A stretch of 64,000 nt of DNA. It comes from CAMAVH01 sp046297835. GTDB lineage: Bacteria > Pseudomonadota > Alphaproteobacteria > SMXQ01. Position numbers and translations under genes: made by a program. The stretch is from NCBI GenBank assembly GCA_046297835.1, contig JBKBHI010000007.1, positions 62,001 to 126,000 on the forward strand. Direction: 5' to 3'. A model generated the notes under the pieces. The model was not told the DNA's origin. It made no database searches and saw nothing but the letters and a program-made list of their open reading frames with translations. Shown piece after piece: positions 60,149 through 64,000 of the stretch; the stretch's first letter is position 1; every line of letters starts with the position of its first letter.

Positions 60149-61249
60149 ATGCCCCGCAAACCCACCAACCGGCGCAACCGAGACGAGTCCGATCTGAGCG
60201 AGCGCATGATGATCGGCGCCGGCCGCCAGGCCACCATCGGCGACGATCTGCGCGCGGCGCGCCAAGCGCGCGGCGAGGACCTGCAGGACATCGCCGCGCA
60301 GCTGCGCATCCGTTTCGTCTATCTCGAGGCGATCGAGAACGGCGCGTTCGACGCGCTGCCGGGCCCCACCTACGCCATCGGCTTCGTGCGCGCCTATGCG
60401 CGCTATCTGCGGCTCGACGCCGAAGAGATGATCGCGCGCTTCAAGGAGGAGGCGGCGGGCATCGACGCGCCGGCCGAACTGAGCTTCCCCGAGCCGGTGT
60501 CGGAGAGCCGCGTGCCGCGCGGCGGGCTCGTCGTCATCGCCTTGCTGCTCGCCATCGCCGCCTATGGCGGCTGGTATTATCTCTCGACGCGCGACATGAC
60601 GACGGCCGATCTGGTGCCGCCGGTGCCGGACGATTTCCCCGGCGCGACGGCCTCTGGACCGGCGCTCTTGCCGCCCGACATCGCCGAGTTCGCGCCGCCG
60701 CCGCCGTCGGAGATTCCGCCGGCGGGCTTGGCGCCGTCCGATCCGGCCGCCGCGCTCCCGACTTTGCCCGAAGCCGCGACGCCGCCCGAGACGATCCCGC
60801 CCCAAACCGCCGTGGCGCCCGCCGCACCTGCGCCGGCTCCCGCGACCACTCCGATGCCGGCCATTCCCGCCGTGCCGAGCCTGACCGGCCCGGCCCCGAG
60901 CCCGCTGGCCTCCGGCAGCGAAGCGCCGAACGCGCCAGGGACCGCCGCGCCGCCCGTGTCTGGCGAAGGCAATGCCGACGCCCGCATCGTGCTCAGCGCG
61001 CGCGGCGACAGCTGGGTGCAGATCCGCGCTGCCGACGACAGCTTGGTGATGACCCGCACGTTGCGCGCCGGCGACACCTACCGCGTGCCGACGATGTCCG
61101 GGCTCAAGCTGATGACCGGCAACGCGGGGGCGCTCGACGTCCTCGTCGATGGCCAAGTGACCCCGTCGCTCGGGCCGTATGGCGCGGTGCGCCGCAACGT
61201 CGTGTTGGACACGGAACGGCTTAAAGCCGGCACCGCCGCGCCGCAATAG
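60149..61249 (+). CDS. RodZ-like helix-turn-helix membrane protein (DUF4115)
   Basis: The 366-residue product starts at the ATG following AGGAAG. A cytoplasmic HTH_25 domain (about 30-100: IGDDLRAARQARGEDLQDIAAQLRIR, then FVRAYARYLRLD) precedes one membrane span at about 120-142, a Pro/Ala-rich periplasmic linker of some 130 residues and a C-terminal DUF4115 domain (about 280-350: SWVQIRAADDSLVMTRTLRAGDTY). This is RodZ layout, which couples MreB to the wall machinery. It directly precedes ispG, a conserved neighbour. A 143-bp gap follows ptsP. Confidence 0.9.
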   Translation: MPRKPTNRRNRDESDLSERMMIGAGRQATIGDDLRAARQARGEDLQDIAAQLRIRFVYLEAIENGAFDALPGPTYAIGFVRAYARYLRLDAEEMIARFKEEAAGIDAPAELSFPEPVSESRVPRGGLVVIALLLAIAAYGGWYYLSTRDMTTADLVPPVPDDFPGATASGPALLPPDIAEFAPPPPSEIPPAGLAPSDPAAALPTLPEAATPPETIPPQTAVAPAAPAPAPATTPMPAIPAVPSLTGPAPSPLASGSEAPNAPGTAAPPVSGEGNADARIVLSARGDSWVQIRAADDSLVMTRTLRAGDTYRVPTMSGLKLMTGNAGALDVLVDGQVTPSLGPYGAVRRNVVLDTERLKAGTAAPQ

Positions 61250-61306
61250 GCCAGAAGGCCGCGATTTCCGCTCTAACGCCTTGATATTCCGCGCCTGGGA
61301 CCGCAC

Positions 61307-61335
61307 TTTAAGTCATGGGCCGCGCGGGCTATAAC
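61307..61335 (+). promoter_or_regulatory. Possible promoter of ispG
   Basis: TATAAC (61330-61335) has TTTAAG (61307-61312) 17 bp upstream. It falls inside the longer reading frame that begins at 61315, which supports the downstream ispG start at 61375. Confidence 0.35.
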
Positions 61336-61374
61336 CTGCGCGAAGCCCTATTCCCGGTTCCTCTGAAGGTCGCC

Positions 61375-62517
61375 ATGAGCGCCGTCCGCCCCTATCGCCA
61401 GATTACGCGCCGCAAGAGCCGCCTGATCCATGTCGGCAAGGTGCCGGTCGGCGGCGATTCGCCGATCACCGTACAGTCCATGACCAACACCTTGACGACC
61501 GACGTCGCGGCGACGGTCGCGCAGATCCACGCCATGGAAGCGGCCGGCGCGGACATCGTGCGCGTGTCCTGCCCGGACCAGGAATCGGCCCTCGCGCTCA
61601 AGGACATCATCGCCCAGGTCAACGTCCCGATCGTGGCGGACATCCACTTCCACTATAAGCGCGCCATCGAGGCCGCCGAATCGGGCGCCGCTTGCCTGCG
61701 CATCAATCCGGGCAACATCGGCTCAGCCGACCGCGTGCGCGAGGTGGTGAAGGCCGCGAAGGACCACGGCTGCTCCATGCGCATCGGCGTCAACGCCGGC
61801 TCCCTGGAAAAGGATCTGCTGGAGAAATACGGCGAGCCGTGCCCCGAAGCGATGCTCGAGTCCGCGCTCAACCATATGAAAATTCTCGAAGACAACGACT
61901 TCTTCGAGTTCAAGATCAGCATCAAGGCGTCCGATGTGTTCCTCGCCGTCGCCGCCTATCAGGCGCTGGCCGACGCCTGCGACTATCCGCTGCATCTCGG
62001 CATCACCGAAGCGGGCGGCCTCCGCACCGGCACGGTGAAATCGGCCATCGGTATCGGCAATCTGTTGTGGGCCGGCATCGGCGACACGTTGCGCGTCTCG
62101 CTCTCGGCCGATCCGGTGGAAGAAGTTTACGCCGGCTTCGAAATTCTCAAGGCGCTCAACTTGCGCCATCGCGGCGTCAACGTGATCGCCTGCCCGTCCT
62201 GCGCGCGCCAGCAGTTCAACGTCATCAAGACCGTCGAAGTGCTGGAAAAGCGCCTGGCCCACATCACCACGCCGATGACCGTCTCCGTGATCGGCTGCGT
62301 CGTGAACGGGCCGGGCGAGGCGCGCGAGACCGACATCGGCCTGACCGGCGGCGGCAGCGGCAACCATATGGTCTATGTCGGCGGCATCCCCGATCATAAG
62401 ATCAAGGACGAGGCCATCGTCGACCATCTGGTCGAGCTGGTCGAGAAGAAGGCCGCGGCGATCAAAGCCGCCGAAGCGGCGGACGCCGCAGCCGACGCCG
62501 CCCAGAAAATCGCCTAG
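61375..62517 (+). CDS. ispG: (E)-4-hydroxy-3-methylbut-2-enyl-diphosphate synthase
   Basis: The 380-residue enzyme starts at the ATG preceded by GAAGG. It has VQSMTNTLTTDVAATV, VPIVADIHFHYKRAI, LRINPGNIG, and cluster cysteines C273 and C276 (CPSCAR) with C308 (IGCVVNGPGEA), plus the following Glu. It reduces methylerythritol cyclodiphosphate to HMBPP, the penultimate step of the MEP isoprenoid pathway. A short Ala-rich tail follows the core. hisS starts 15 bp later. Confidence 0.97.
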   Translation: MSAVRPYRQITRRKSRLIHVGKVPVGGDSPITVQSMTNTLTTDVAATVAQIHAMEAAGADIVRVSCPDQESALALKDIIAQVNVPIVADIHFHYKRAIEAAESGAACLRINPGNIGSADRVREVVKAAKDHGCSMRIGVNAGSLEKDLLEKYGEPCPEAMLESALNHMKILEDNDFFEFKISIKASDVFLAVAAYQALADACDYPLHLGITEAGGLRTGTVKSAIGIGNLLWAGIGDTLRVSLSADPVEEVYAGFEILKALNLRHRGVNVIACPSCARQQFNVIKTVEVLEKRLAHITTPMTVSVIGCVVNGPGEARETDIGLTGGGSGNHMVYVGGIPDHKIKDEAIVDHLVELVEKKAAAIKAAEAADAAADAAQKIA

Positions 62518-62532
62518 GGGCATCGCATCGCC

Positions 62533-63777
62533 ATGGCTTCCCTGCAGCCCGTTCGCGGCACGCACGATCTCCTGCCCGACGATTCGCGCCGGCATCGCCA
62601 CATCACCGGCACGGCGCGCGCCGTCGCTGCCGCGTTCGGCTTCGACGAGATCGCCACGCCGATCTTCGAATTCACCGACGTGTTCAAGCGCACGCTCGGC
62701 GACACGTCCGATATCGTCACGAAGGAGATGTACACCTTCGAGGACAAGTCGGGCGAGATGCTGACCTTGCGCCCCGAAGGCACGGCGGGCGTGGCGCGCG
62801 CTTTCATCTCCGGCGGCCTCGCCAACGAGCTGCCGCTCAAATTCTTCTACACTGGCCCGATGTTCCGCCATGAGCGGCCGCAGAAGGGCCGCTTGCGCCA
62901 ATTCCACCAGATCGGCGTGGAATTGCTCGGCGTCGCCACGCCGCAGGGCGACATCGAGACGATCGCGCTCGGCGCCGAGATCCTGCGCGCGCTCGGCGTG
63001 CTGGACAAAACGCAGCTCGAAATCAACACGCTCGGCGACAAAGAGAGCCGCGACGCCTATCGCGCGGTGCTGGTCGCCTATTTCTCGGGCTTCGCCGACA
63101 AACTCTCCGAGGACAGCCGCGCGCGCCTGGCGCGCAATCCGCTGCGTATCCTCGATTCCAAGGACGAGGGCGACAAGCGCATCGTCGCCGGCGCGCCGTC
63201 CTTCGCCGACCACCTCACGCCGTCGGCGCAGGAGTTCTTCGACAAGGTGAAGGCCGGTCTCGGCGCGCTCGGCATCGGCTTCACGGTGAATCCGCGCCTG
63301 GTGCGCGGCCTCGATTATTACTGCCACACCGCGTTCGAGTTCACGACGACCGCGCTCGGCGCGCAGGGCACTGTGCTCGCTGGCGGCCGCTACGATGGCC
63401 TGATCGGCACGATGGGCGGCCCGGAAACGCCGGGCGTCGGCTGGGCGGCGGGCGTCGAGCGCCTCGCCATGCTCGCCGAGGGCGCGCCTGAGCCGGCGCG
63501 GCCCGTCGCCGTGATCCCGATCGGCGCGGCGGCCGAGGAGCAGGCGCTGAAGATCGCGCACGGCTTGCGCCAGGCCGGCATCGCCACCGATCTCGGCTAC
63601 AGCGGCAATCTGTCCAAACGCATGAAGCGCGCCAACAAGCTCAAGGCGCGGTTCGCCGTCCTCCTCGGCGAGGACGAACTGGCGCGCGGCGCGGCGACGT
63701 TGCGCGATCTCGACTCGGGCGAGCAGGCGGAAGTTCCGCTGCCGGAACTGCAGGACCGCCTCGCCCGCGCGCGATAG
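62533..63777 (+). CDS. hisS: Histidyl-tRNA synthetase
   Basis: The 414-residue class II synthetase shows PVRGTHDLLPDDS, motif 2 FFYTGPMFRHERPQKGRLRQFHQIG, LVRGLDYYCHTAFEF and GGRYDGLIGTMGG, and motif 3 GVGWAAGVERLAML, then the C-terminal anticodon-binding domain. It charges tRNA-His. It lies between ispG and hemA, all in one direction with short gaps. Confidence 0.97.
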   Translation: MASLQPVRGTHDLLPDDSRRHRHITGTARAVAAAFGFDEIATPIFEFTDVFKRTLGDTSDIVTKEMYTFEDKSGEMLTLRPEGTAGVARAFISGGLANELPLKFFYTGPMFRHERPQKGRLRQFHQIGVELLGVATPQGDIETIALGAEILRALGVLDKTQLEINTLGDKESRDAYRAVLVAYFSGFADKLSEDSRARLARNPLRILDSKDEGDKRIVAGAPSFADHLTPSAQEFFDKVKAGLGALGIGFTVNPRLVRGLDYYCHTAFEFTTTALGAQGTVLAGGRYDGLIGTMGGPETPGVGWAAGVERLAMLAEGAPEPARPVAVIPIGAAAEEQALKIAHGLRQAGIATDLGYSGNLSKRMKRANKLKARFAVLLGEDELARGAATLRDLDSGEQAEVPLPELQDRLARAR

Positions 63778-63781
63778 CCGG

Positions 63782-64000
63782 GTGGCGGCCGTCTTGCCCG
63801 GCGAATCCCAACCTCCCTCCCGCGCCCATGCCCGCGGCTTGTTCGTCGTCGCCGTCGATCATCGCGCTTCTCCCGCCGACTTGCGCGAACGCCTGTTCAT
63901 CGCCGAGACGGCGCTGCCCGACGTTCTCGCCGGCTTGCGCGAGGCGGGATTGGCGCAGGCCGTGGCGCTATCGACCTGCGACCGCATCTTGATCGCCGGT
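63782..64000 (+). CDS. hemA: Glutamyl-tRNA reductase, N-terminal fragment (cut by window)
   Basis: A GTG four bases after the hisS stop opens a frame that runs to the window edge (73 codons). It reads GLFVVAVDHRASPADLRERL, then LSTCDRILIAG, the HemA catalytic domain with nucleophile Cys66. The enzyme makes glutamate-1-semialdehyde for haem, and here also for siroheme and B12 via the C5 route. An Ala/Pro-rich 18-residue leader precedes the core. The start codon is uncertain. Confidence 0.85.
   Translation, partial: MAAVLPGESQPPSRAHARGLFVVAVDHRASPADLRERLFIAETALPDVLAGLREAGLAQAVALSTCDRILIAG

Overview
The window is about two-thirds G+C and reads as the chromosome of a motile alphaproteobacterium, most likely Rhodospirillales-like. 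The support is a class I lysyl-tRNA synthetase, aerobic cobaltochelatase CobS/CobT, a TIGR01459-type HAD protein, an alphaproteobacterial gene run (secA, ppiC, argJ, mutT, NDUFAF5-like methyltransferase, comF, grxC, nitrilase, DUF1178, ubiG, lysC, ptsP, rodZ-like, ispG, hisS, hemA), and GTCATGGCCGGGCTTGTCCC-type intergenic repeats. I see no rRNA, tRNA, CRISPR array, prophage or insertion sequence. Very long antisense ORFs are GC-driven shadows of real genes.

Region 1 (1-5842) holds a siroheme nitrite/sulfite reductase that carries CX5C + CX3C cluster signatures in both halves. It is followed by a 1179-residue flavoprotein that fuses GltD/NfnB-like and PyrK/NfnA-like modules, and by a group III truncated haemoglobin. 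This looks like a self-contained redox system for nitrogen or sulfur oxyanions. Region 2 (5860-20551) has a TerB protein, a DinG-type helicase, an exported DUF1800/DUF1501 pair, an acyltransferase, lysK, a lipoprotein esterase, a class IV aminotransferase and an S24-like regulator without its catalytic dyad.

Region 3 (18298-24032) is a likely polarity locus: a TipF-like EAL protein and, one gene away, a 1106-residue TipN-like membrane coiled-coil protein containing twelve exact-length 29-residue tandem repeats. Region 4 (24281-33558 and aroK to 34124) carries rpmB, a dienelactone hydrolase, cobS-cobT, DnaJ-like, BolA and RHH proteins, DUF2889, a CNNM/CBS transporter and aroK-aroB. Region 5 (34218-42667) carries a small membrane protein, a large exported protein of unknown function, xerD, a flavin monooxygenase, a malyl-CoA-lyase-like enzyme, accA, a MAPEG protein and an isolated flagellin.

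Region 6 (42855-64000) is the conserved housekeeping run from secA to a truncated hemA. bluB and one unrecognised gene (53713-54309) sit inside it, and an AT-rich palindromic island lies between the peroxiredoxin and DUF1178 genes. CobS, CobT and BluB together point to aerobic B12 synthesis with 5,6-dimethylbenzimidazole as lower ligand.
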